A DNA stretch of 5,519 nt from Sphingobacteriales bacterium (GTDB lineage: Bacteria > Bacteroidota > Bacteroidia > Chitinophagales > Chitinophagaceae). Under the pieces are notes generated by a model. It worked only from the letters and a program-made list of their open reading frames with translations, did not search any database and was not told where the DNA came from. This document shows positions 1 to 5,519 of this stretch, piece after piece. The first letter of the stretch is position 1; each line of letters opens with the position of its first letter. A program made the translations under genes and the position numbers. Where the stretch lies: assembly GCA_947463665.1 (NCBI GenBank), contig CANHUD010000170.1, forward strand, positions 1 through 5,519. Direction: 5' to 3'.

Positions 1-1860
1 ATCATCCTCTGGATCCGCGAAAAGCAGGTGAAGCACATGGTGGTGGCTCTGGCAGTGGCCCTGGGCGCAGGGCTTACGGGCATTTTAACGAATGCCATGA
101 TGCTGATGACCACCTATGACTATTCGAAGGCCACGATTCGGGGAGGACAGGCTCCGCTGAACCTCAACGATACACTGAAGAGTAAAAAGAATACGGCCGG
201 ACTCGATACCGGTTATGCGTTTCTCTACGGCAGTTACGGACAGGCAGAGCTGATGACGCTGATGATCCCGGATGTCTACGGAGGTTCCCCCCGCCCGCTG
301 GGAGAAGATTCGAAGCTGATAGAAGTGATGCAGGAGAAAGGCTTACCCGGACAGTTCGCCAGCCAGGTCTATTCTTCGTTCCCCGCGTATTGGGGCGATC
401 AGCCCGGGCATGCCGGTCCGGTATATCTGGGGGCGATGATCTGCTTTCTATTCATCTTTGCCATGTTCTACGTGAAAAGTTCACATAAATGGTGGCTGTT
501 CGCAGTTTCGGTATTGGCCATCCTGATGTCGACCGGAAAAAACATGGCCACTTTCAATACCTTCCTCTTCGAGCACCTGCCGATGTACAACAAGTTCAGG
601 GCTCCGGCGATGATCCTGGTGATTCCACAGCTGAGTTTCTGTTTTCTGGCGGTACTGGCGCTGAAGCAGGTGTTTTCGGGTGAAGTAAACCGGGAGGAAC
701 TGTTCAAAAAACTGAAACAGGCCGGGATGGTGACCGCCGGTGTATTTGCCGTGGCGGTGCTGCTGTACCTGAGCTTTGATTATCTGAACAGTCGCGACCG
801 CTACATCCAGCAGCAGCTCTCCCAGATCCTGACCAATGATCCCGGAGTCGCGCGCGAGATCGTGGAAGCGGCGGCGGCAGACCGTAAAGCCTTATTTGGA
901 GCGGATCTCCTGCGTTCCCTGTTTTTTGCAGGCGCCGGATTTCTCCTATTGTTCCTCTATGCGCGGAACAAAGTGAAGGCACAACATGCCGTGATCGCGT
1001 TCCTGGTACTAACCGCTTTTGATATTATACCGGCCGGGAAACGTTATTTACCCAACGAGAACTTCCTGGAACCGGAGGAGAACGATGCCGTATTTACCCC
1101 TTCGGCAGCGGATCTGGCCATTCTGGAAGACAAATCACCTCATTACCGCGTGTTCAACCTCACGCAGGATGTGTTCAACGATGCGATCACCTCGTATCAT
1201 CACCAGTCGGTAGGCGGTTACCATGCTGCCAAACTCAGCCTTTACCAGGACCTGATCGAGAACCAGCTGGCCAAACAGCCGGCCAATCTACAGGTACTGA
1301 ATATGCTGAACACGAAATATGTGATCGTTCCCGACTCATCGGGCCAGCCGGTGGCGCAGCTCAATCCCGGAGCACTCGGTCCGGCCTGGGCGGTACGATC
1401 CGTCCGCTTTGTTCCCGATGCACGGTCAGAGATGATCGCCCTTAATTCATTTGATGCTTCCAGCGAAGCCATCGTTCAGGAATCCTTCAAAGGCTCGGTG
1501 AGCAACCTGCCGGTTTATGACTCCACGGCCAGGGTTCAGTTGGTTCAGAACGATAATGACATAGTAAACTATACCGTTGAGGCCCGTACCCCGCAGTTTG
1601 TGGTATTCAGTGAAGTGTATTACGATCGTGGCTGGAAGGCTTATATTGATGGCCAGGAGGCGCCTATTGTGAAAACGAATTACGTGCTGAGAGGCTTATC
1701 GGTTCCTGCCGGCAAACATGCGGTGGAATTCCGGTTTGAGCCGGCATCCTATGTGATGGGGCGGCAGCTTACTACTGTGAGCCAGGTGGTACTGGGGCTG
1801 TTGCTCGTGCTGGCCCTGTTTCTTGAGTACTACCGGAACCGAAAAACAGCGGGTGCGTAG
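1..1860 (+). CDS. YfhO-family polytopic membrane protein (5'-truncated by window)
   Basis: The reading frame is open from base 1 (Ile-Ile-Leu-Trp-Ile-Arg...) to the TAG at 1858-1860, giving 619 residues. The GTG at 28 and ATG at 37 are probably internal, because an in-frame coding run precedes them and family members as I recall them are about 800 residues, so roughly 200 N-terminal residues are missing. In window numbering, hydrophobic segments lie near residues 12-32, 139-158, 165-180, 201-225, 241-259, 306-321 and 327-343, with a last one near 593-612 followed by a short basic tail. Between 344 and 592 is a soluble, probably periplasmic domain. Family-like signatures are DYSKATIRGG after the first segment, FRAPAMILVIPQ at the fourth, and GWKAYIDG (544-551) with YVLRGLSVPAGKH just after it. 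YfhO proteins (PF09586) are GT-C-like; in Firmicutes they are linked to glycosylation of teichoic acids on the outer membrane face. A periplasmic glycosyl-transfer role here is inferred from that and from the adjoining transferase genes. The catalytic region expected in the first extracytoplasmic loop is outside the window. Confidence 0.88.
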   Translation: MILWIREKQVKHMVVALAVALGAGLTGILTNAMMLMTTYDYSKATIRGGQAPLNLNDTLKSKKNTAGLDTGYAFLYGSYGQAELMTLMIPDVYGGSPRPLGEDSKLIEVMQEKGLPGQFASQVYSSFPAYWGDQPGHAGPVYLGAMICFLFIFAMFYVKSSHKWWLFAVSVLAILMSTGKNMATFNTFLFEHLPMYNKFRAPAMILVIPQLSFCFLAVLALKQVFSGEVNREELFKKLKQAGMVTAGVFAVAVLLYLSFDYLNSRDRYIQQQLSQILTNDPGVAREIVEAAAADRKALFGADLLRSLFFAGAGFLLLFLYARNKVKAQHAVIAFLVLTAFDIIPAGKRYLPNENFLEPEENDAVFTPSAADLAILEDKSPHYRVFNLTQDVFNDAITSYHHQSVGGYHAAKLSLYQDLIENQLAKQPANLQVLNMLNTKYVIVPDSSGQPVAQLNPGALGPAWAVRSVRFVPDARSEMIALNSFDASSEAIVQESFKGSVSNLPVYDSTARVQLVQNDNDIVNYTVEARTPQFVVFSEVYYDRGWKAYIDGQEAPIVKTNYVLRGLSVPAGKHAVEFRFEPASYVMGRQLTTVSQVVLGLLLVLALFLEYYRNRKTAGA

Positions 1861-2991
1861 ATGACGCGTGTACTAAGTTTGATCTGGTACAAGGTCTTTC
1901 CGGCACAGTTCGGAGGGCAGAAAGGTATTGCGGAGTTCACGCAATACCTTTCCCGTTTTGTGGAGGTGCACGTACTCTGTTCAGAAAATAATAAACTTTC
2001 TGAACCGGATTTTGGGTTCGATAACAGCCTGCCGGTCCACAAGCGGCAATTTTTTTCGTGGCGGGTTTTCCGTAAGATACGGAAGGCCGTAACGGACAAT
2101 CGTGCTACTCACCTGCTGATCGAGCATCCGTATTACGGACTGCTGGCGGTGCGGATTGCCCGACGCGCCGGGATCCCGCTGGTGGTGCATGCGCACAACC
2201 TGGAGTTTGATCGGTTTCGGGAGATGGGCAGGTGGTGGTGGCCGATCCTTTACCTGCTGGAGCGGTACACCCTTCGGCAGGCGGAGCTGACCATGTTCAA
2301 AACATTGGAAGACCGGGACCGGGCGATCCGGCTGTTCGGGTTGCAGGAATCCAGGACGATGCTGGTACCGTTCGGCATCACGAGAAAACACCCTGCTACC
2401 AAAGAAGAGCGGGCCGTTGCGCGAAAAGCGCTGGAGGTAAGGCATGGCATCCCCTCATCGTACAAAATCCTTTTATTCAACGGCACGCTTGATTACGAGC
2501 CCAATGCACGGGCGCTGCGGCATCTGGTGGCAGACATTCTGCCCGCCCTTTCCAGGATTTCGGATGATTTCATGCTGGTGGTCACCGGCCGCAATGAATG
2601 TCCCGAATATGCCTATTTAAAGGAACTGAAGCATGACCGGATGCTACAGGCCGGCCATGTGGCGGAGGTGGAGACCTATTTTTTGGGGGCCGATCTGTTC
2701 CTGAATCCCGTGGATACCGGCGGAGGAATAAAAGTCAAGCTGATGGAAGCCTTATCCTATGGCCTTCCCGTTCTCTCCTACCTCTCCGGGGCCCGCGGCA
2801 TTGATCCAACCGTTTGCGGAGGCCAGCTGGTGGTAGTGGAAGACCGGGATGTGCGGAACCTGGTGGAACAGATTCCCCGGTGCTGGAACAGCGCGGGCGG
2901 TACGCCTTCGGCGTTTTTTGACCGGTACCAGTGGGAGTCGATTGTAAAAGAAGTGGCCGATCGGCTTAGCAGGCTTCGATCTAATGATTAA
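1861..2991 (+). CDS. GT4-type glycosyltransferase (GT-B fold), 376 aa
   Basis: Cytoplasmic, probably membrane-associated sugar transferase using a nucleotide-sugar donor. The N-terminal acceptor-side domain opens with RVLSLIWYKVFP and a glycine loop FGGQKGI (17-23). It continues with EHPYYG (88-93) and HAHNLEFDRF (110-119), typical of the N-terminal Rossmann half. The C-terminal donor half has NGTLDYEPN (207-215), GHVAEVETYFLGADLFLNP (265-283) and GGGIKVKLMEAL (287-298), then YGLPVLSY. The usual EX7E motif is altered: E296 is present, but the position eight residues earlier is G288, as in GT4 subgroups with a GGG/GSG-I-K-x-K-x-x-EA signature. Length is normal for the family. The ATG follows the TAG of the YfhO-like gene with no gap and in the same frame, and no Shine-Dalgarno sequence is visible, so termination-reinitiation or a leader-independent start is likely. 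A perfect 13-bp hairpin lies at codons 20-31. Sugar specificity and linkage cannot be read from sequence. Confidence 0.92.
   Translation: MTRVLSLIWYKVFPAQFGGQKGIAEFTQYLSRFVEVHVLCSENNKLSEPDFGFDNSLPVHKRQFFSWRVFRKIRKAVTDNRATHLLIEHPYYGLLAVRIARRAGIPLVVHAHNLEFDRFREMGRWWWPILYLLERYTLRQAELTMFKTLEDRDRAIRLFGLQESRTMLVPFGITRKHPATKEERAVARKALEVRHGIPSSYKILLFNGTLDYEPNARALRHLVADILPALSRISDDFMLVVTGRNECPEYAYLKELKHDRMLQAGHVAEVETYFLGADLFLNPVDTGGGIKVKLMEALSYGLPVLSYLSGARGIDPTVCGGQLVVVEDRDVRNLVEQIPRCWNSAGGTPSAFFDRYQWESIVKEVADRLSRLRSND
1920..1952. repeat. Perfect 13-bp inverted repeat, 7-nt loop, inside the first GT4 gene
   Basis: GAAAGGTATTGCG (1920-1932) is separated by GAGTTCA (1933-1939) from its exact reverse complement CGCAATACCTTTC (1940-1952). 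The stem lies 59 to 91 bases after the start of the GT4 gene and encodes residues around K21 to S31. In the mRNA it would form a 13-bp hairpin with six G-C pairs. The 3' side continues CCGTTTTG rather than an uninterrupted U-tract, so it is not a standard intrinsic terminator; neither does the minus strand show a T-run after the stem. Its effect is unknown: a pausing or attenuation structure, an mRNA stability element, a protein-binding palindrome or chance are all possible. The repeat itself is read directly; any function is inference. Confidence 0.6.
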
Positions 2992-2996
2992 TTTTG
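2989..2996 (+). promoter_or_regulatory. Possible Bacteroidota -7 promoter element (TAATTTTG)
   Basis: TAATTTTG matches the Bacteroidota sigma-factor -7 consensus TAnnTTTG exactly and is followed by C, then by the GT2 start codon at 3001. Transcription from it would begin at or within a few bases of the ATG, giving a leaderless or very short leader. It overlaps the TAA stop of the preceding GT4 gene (2989-2991). No convincing TTG/TTTG -33 element lies at the expected distance upstream (around 2963-2970 reads GGCTTAGC). It could be a weak internal promoter that boosts the distal genes or a chance match in the only AT-rich intergenic spot of the window. Confidence 0.35.
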
Positions 2997-3000
2997 CGAG

Positions 3001-3828
3001 ATGGCTCGTCCAACCCTTACCGTTCTGATGCCCGCCTATAATTCCGCCCGCTTTCTGCGACAGGCGGTTGACAGTGTATTGCAGCAGGACTGGACGGATC
3101 TGGAGCTGATTGTGGTGAACGACGGATCTTCGGATGAGACCGAAGAAATTCTTTTATCGTACACCGATCCCAGGTTAAAGTATGTTCGGAACGATGTGAA
3201 CCAGGGACTGGTCTACACCCTGAACAGGGGGCTGGAGCTGGCTTCCGGCGAATGGATAGCGCGTATGGATGCGGATGACATCTGTTTACCCGGCAGATTT
3301 TCGGCGCAGCTGGCGTATTTCCGGGAGCATCCGGAGGCCGATGTACTGGCCACCAGAGTCCGCCTGATCGATGAGCAGGACCAGGAGATCGGATACTGGG
3401 AAGATGACCGTCGTACCGTTACTCCGGGGGAGATCAGACGGTATCTGCCCGGGAATAACTGTATCGCCCATCCTACCGTTATGGTCAGGTCGGCTTTGAT
3501 TCGTACCTTCCGCTACCGCAGTTCGCAATCGCAAGCAGAAGATTATGACCTGTGGTTACGTATGGCTGCAGCACATAAACAAATCCATAAACTGGAAACA
3601 GAGTACGTTCTTCACCGGATCGTAGCATCGTCTTTCACGCGAAACCGCCAGCAGAATGTATTCCGCAAACTGGCGGAAACGAAGCGGAGGTTTCTGAAAG
3701 AATCGCGGGGAATGGGCTACGACAGGACCTTTCTGCTGGCAGTGTGGGGGCATGCCCAACTGGATGGAATCAAATCATGGCTTAAAGATTTAAAGAAAAA
3801 ACATGTGGTACAGGCTTCTGTTGTGTAA
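3001..3828 (+). CDS. GT2-type glycosyltransferase (GT-A fold), 275 aa
   Basis: Inverting family-2 transferase, expected at the cytoplasmic face of the inner membrane, adding one sugar from a nucleotide-sugar donor to the growing glycan. The GT-A nucleotide-binding start is TVLMPAYNSARFLRQAVDSV (7-26), followed by LIVVNDGSSDET with the nucleotide-contacting D41 region. The metal-binding DXD motif is MDADD (89-93; D90 and D92). NNCIAHPTVM (152-161) and AEDYDLWLRM (179-188), with the presumed catalytic acid at E180/D181, are typical of GT2 enzymes making surface polysaccharides. LHR at 204-206 matches the usual late H/R acceptor-loop motif. There are no transmembrane segments; the basic C-terminus (LKDLKKKH) may aid membrane contact. 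Length is normal and no catalytic motif is missing. The ATG lies 9 bases after the upstream stop and immediately after a TAATTTTG element. The last 26 bases overlap the next gene. The sugar transferred is not predictable. Confidence 0.93.
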   Translation: MARPTLTVLMPAYNSARFLRQAVDSVLQQDWTDLELIVVNDGSSDETEEILLSYTDPRLKYVRNDVNQGLVYTLNRGLELASGEWIARMDADDICLPGRFSAQLAYFREHPEADVLATRVRLIDEQDQEIGYWEDDRRTVTPGEIRRYLPGNNCIAHPTVMVRSALIRTFRYRSSQSQAEDYDLWLRMAAAHKQIHKLETEYVLHRIVASSFTRNRQQNVFRKLAETKRRFLKESRGMGYDRTFLLAVWGHAQLDGIKSWLKDLKKKHVVQASVV

Positions 3829-5008
3829 ACGATATCTGGAGGATCTGCTGATCTTTCCTTTTGTCTGGGCAGGACGGAAGAAAGCACATGCGTTCATTCC
3901 CAACAAGCCCTACGAGATCATCTTTTTCTTTCCCTTCTTTCATACCGGAGGGGCGGAGAAAGTGCATGCACAGATCGCTCAGGCATTGTCGCACAAAAAA
4001 GGCCTCATCATTTTTACCCGCCGCTCTGTAAACGCCTCTTTTCTGAATGCTTTTAAGCAAACCGGGCACGACATCATCGATGTTTCCAACCTCACGGATG
4101 ACCGAAGACATTACTGGCGGAACCTCTATTACCGTGGGTTGTTTTCCGGGTACATCAATGCGCTGGAAGGCCCTGTGGTGGTGTTTAACGGACACTCGAA
4201 TTTTGCATATAAGCTGAGTCGCTGGCTGAAGAAATCCGTATACCAGATAGAACTGATCCATTCATACAACAGTTTTTCTGCCATCCGCATTCCCTTTCTC
4301 CCTTTTTACCACAAAACCGTGATGGTGAGTCGCAACCGCATACAGGATCACCTTCATCAGTATCGCCGGCTGAAGATTCCCTCCACCTATGACCAGCGGA
4401 TCCAGTACATTCAGAATGCGATCGAGCTGCCTTCTATTCGTTCCGGGCGGCATCTTACGCCCGGGCATCTGCGGGTGATGTATGTGGGCCGGGGTTCCCC
4501 TGAAAAAAGAGTATGGCTGGCAGGAGAGATTGCGCGGGAAGCACGGAAAGCGGGTGTCCACATCACGATGACCTTTGTTGGAGATGTGGGAAAAGAGCTT
4601 TCCGATGACAACCGCAAATTCGATGTATTCTGCGGGAACGTTTCCGATCCCGAAAAGCTGGGCAATCTCTACCGAAACAGTGCGGATGTGCTGCTGATCA
4701 CCTCTACCGAGGAGGCCCTGCCTATGGTGATGTTAGAAGCCATGGCCAGAGGCAGTGTGATCATAGCCACTCCTGTGGGGGATATTCCTCTGCATGTTGC
4801 CAATGGCCGGAATGGTTTTCTGTTCAGTACGTCTAGCAATGAACAGCAAATCGTTCGGGAAGGCGTGGAGTATCTGCGGCAATTGCTCTCCAATCCTGTT
4901 TTGCTGGAAAAAATGTCGACAAACAACCTGGAACAGGCCTACGAACAGTACGATCTGTCTACCTTTAACCAGGCCTATCGGTCTCTCATCGAATCTCATT
5001 TACAGTGA
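3803..5008 (+). CDS. GT4-type glycosyltransferase (GT-B fold), 401 aa
   Basis: Second retaining-type GT-B transferase of the cluster. The N-terminus (1-27) is rich in aromatic, leucine and basic residues, including YLEDLLIFPFVWAGRKK, and may anchor the enzyme to the inner membrane. The fold core starts at EIIFFFPFFHTGGAEKVHAQ with the glycine loop at G49-G50. FNGHSNFAYK and IELIHSYNSF (H153) complete the N-terminal half. The donor half has VGRGSPEKR (228-236; K235), FVGDVG and LLITSTEEALPMVMLEAMA with an intact EX7E pair E304/E312, then G317 and TPVGDIPLHV. The start at 3803 is preferred because an in-frame TAA at 3791-3793 blocks any longer form and because the pre-core LLIFPFV...GR segment resembles Bacteroidota relatives as I remember them; this makes the gene overlap the GT2 gene by 26 bases in another frame, favouring translational coupling. 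Only a weak purine-rich stretch (AAAGAAAAAAC) precedes the ATG. Its TGA overlaps the next GTG start. Confidence 0.92.
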   Translation: MWYRLLLCKRYLEDLLIFPFVWAGRKKAHAFIPNKPYEIIFFFPFFHTGGAEKVHAQIAQALSHKKGLIIFTRRSVNASFLNAFKQTGHDIIDVSNLTDDRRHYWRNLYYRGLFSGYINALEGPVVVFNGHSNFAYKLSRWLKKSVYQIELIHSYNSFSAIRIPFLPFYHKTVMVSRNRIQDHLHQYRRLKIPSTYDQRIQYIQNAIELPSIRSGRHLTPGHLRVMYVGRGSPEKRVWLAGEIAREARKAGVHITMTFVGDVGKELSDDNRKFDVFCGNVSDPEKLGNLYRNSADVLLITSTEEALPMVMLEAMARGSVIIATPVGDIPLHVANGRNGFLFSTSSNEQQIVREGVEYLRQLLSNPVLLEKMSTNNLEQAYEQYDLSTFNQAYRSLIESHLQ

Positions 5009-5519
5009 AACCCATCAGTATTGTCATCATCACCTATAACCGGCCCAGGGATCTGCTGGCGCTGGTGCAAAACATCGCCACGCTAAATCGGGCGGAGGAA
5101 TTGCTGCAGGACATTGTCATCGTCAACAATGACTCCGACGTTTCTTACGCGGACGTGCAGGCCTTTATAAAAGCGCATCCGGAGCTGCCTTTCCGGTTTT
5201 TGGAATCGGCCGAAAACCTGGGTGTAGCCCGCGGCCGAAACTTTGCGGTATCGAAAAGCAACGGCACCTATCTGATCATGCTGGATGATGATGCCGAGAT
5301 GGGCAATACCGATTGTCTGGAAATATTGCTGGACGAGTTCCAGCGGCCCTCCGGCGATCGGGAAACAGCTATTCTGAGTTTCCGGGTGGAGTATTTCGAG
5401 AACCGGCAGTTGCAGGCCAATGCCTTTCCCCACAAGGATCTTGAGGGGCATAGGGATCTGGAGCGATTTGATACCTATTATTTCGCGGGAGGGGCGCATG
5501 CTATCCGAAGAGATATGTA
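5005..5519 (+). CDS. GT2-type glycosyltransferase, N-terminal part (3'-truncated by window)
   Basis: The GTG at 5005 starts a frame that stays open for 171 codons to the window edge. It overlaps the TGA of the preceding gene as GTGA. An in-frame TAA at 4966-4968 excludes a much longer N-terminus, no ATG lies between that stop and 5005, and the protein begins KPISIVIITYNRPRDLL, the canonical first strand and YNR motif of GT2 enzymes. Further GT-A signs are DIVIVNNDS (36-44), ENLGVARGRNFAV (70-82) and the metal-binding LDDDAEM (93-99; DDD at 94-96). FAGGAHAIRRDM (160-171) at the edge matches the acceptor-side G-A/G-x-x-x-R-R motif seen in rhamnosyltransferase-like (WbbL-type) GT2 proteins. That subfamily resemblance suggests, but does not prove, transfer of a deoxyhexose or similar sugar. 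The catalytic acid and C-terminus are beyond the window. It is the last visible gene of the coupled series. Confidence 0.9.
   Translation, partial: MKPISIVIITYNRPRDLLALVQNIATLNRAEELLQDIVIVNNDSDVSYADVQAFIKAHPELPFRFLESAENLGVARGRNFAVSKSNGTYLIMLDDDAEMGNTDCLEILLDEFQRPSGDRETAILSFRVEYFENRQLQANAFPHKDLEGHRDLERFDTYYFAGGAHAIRRDM

Noticed and set aside
1874..1881. TAAGTTTG, another match to TAnnTTTG, just inside the first GT4 gene
   Set aside because: It lies after the start codon in coding sequence, has no upstream TTG at suitable spacing, and no start codon is positioned to use it.
2050..2056. Run of seven T in the first GT4 gene, considered as a phase-variable tract or frameshift error
   Set aside because: The frame and conserved motifs continue on both sides, and seven bases is short for a phase-variation tract.
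1981..2445. 154-codon open frame on the minus strand antisense to the first GT4 gene
   Set aside because: Shadow of a well-supported gene; low-complexity Pro/Arg/Gln-rich translation with no motif or initiation signal.
3661..3678. TTCCGC/GCGGAA inverted repeat with a 6-nt loop in the first GT2 gene
   Set aside because: A 6-bp stem is common by chance in a window of this size and it does not extend on either side.
3782..4261. 159-codon open frame on the minus strand antisense to the second GT4 gene
   Set aside because: It lies opposite a strongly supported GT4 gene, has no recognisable domain, and its composition is what reverse reading of GC-biased codons gives.
5207..5240. CGGCCGAAA repeated 25 bp apart in the last gene
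   Set aside because: A single pair of 9-bp repeats in coding sequence, explained by GC-biased codons; no array and no further copies.
5083..5499. 138-codon open frame on the minus strand near the right edge
   Set aside because: Fully opposite the GTG-started GT2 gene, whose YNR, DDD and GGAHAIRR motifs are clear; the antisense protein shows no family features.
1..5519. CRISPR arrays, tRNA or rRNA genes, insertion-sequence ends, and intrinsic terminators
   Set aside because: None seen: no regularly spaced repeats, no transposase-like protein, no stem followed by a T-run, and virtually no non-coding space.

Overview
The window is gene-dense: five same-strand (+) coding regions cover all but about 9 bases, and no stretch over 300 bases lacks a gene. 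It looks like part of a surface-polysaccharide (capsule, exopolysaccharide or O-antigen type) biosynthesis operon. The likely host is a member of the Bacteroidota, perhaps Chitinophagaceae. The reasons are: the proteins resemble Bacteroidota family members as I remember them; no clear AGGAGG Shine-Dalgarno sequence precedes any start; a TAnnTTTG-type -7 element sits just before one start codon; and GC content is moderate, roughly the mid-50s percent by eye. The family-level placement is an inference, not a measurement.

Layout: 1-1860 is the C-terminal part of a large YfhO-family polytopic membrane protein whose N-terminus lies before the window. 1861-2991 is a GT4-type (GT-B fold) glycosyltransferase. 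3001-3828 is a GT2-type (GT-A fold) glycosyltransferase. 3803-5008 is a second GT4-type glycosyltransferase. 5005-5519 is the N-terminal part of a second GT2-type glycosyltransferase that starts at GTG and runs off the right edge. The junctions are 0 nt (TAG directly followed by ATG, same frame), 9 nt, a 26-nt overlap and a 4-nt GTGA overlap. This spacing indicates one polycistronic, translationally coupled unit.

Working model (inference): the four cytoplasmic transferases act in turn to build an oligosaccharide on a lipid carrier at the inner face of the inner membrane. The YfhO-like GT-C protein may act on the periplasmic side, modifying the glycan or another envelope acceptor. No initiating phosphoglycosyltransferase, flippase (Wzx), polymerase (Wzy), ABC exporter or nucleotide-sugar synthesis gene is visible here, so the product and donor sugars cannot be named.

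The gene content is conventional and I see no convincing new system. The most unusual non-coding signal is a perfect 13-bp inverted repeat with a 7-nt loop early in the first GT4 gene (1920-1952). Lesser points are the in-frame TAG|ATG junction, the altered EX7E motif in that same GT4 enzyme, and a possible internal promoter abutting the first GT2 gene.
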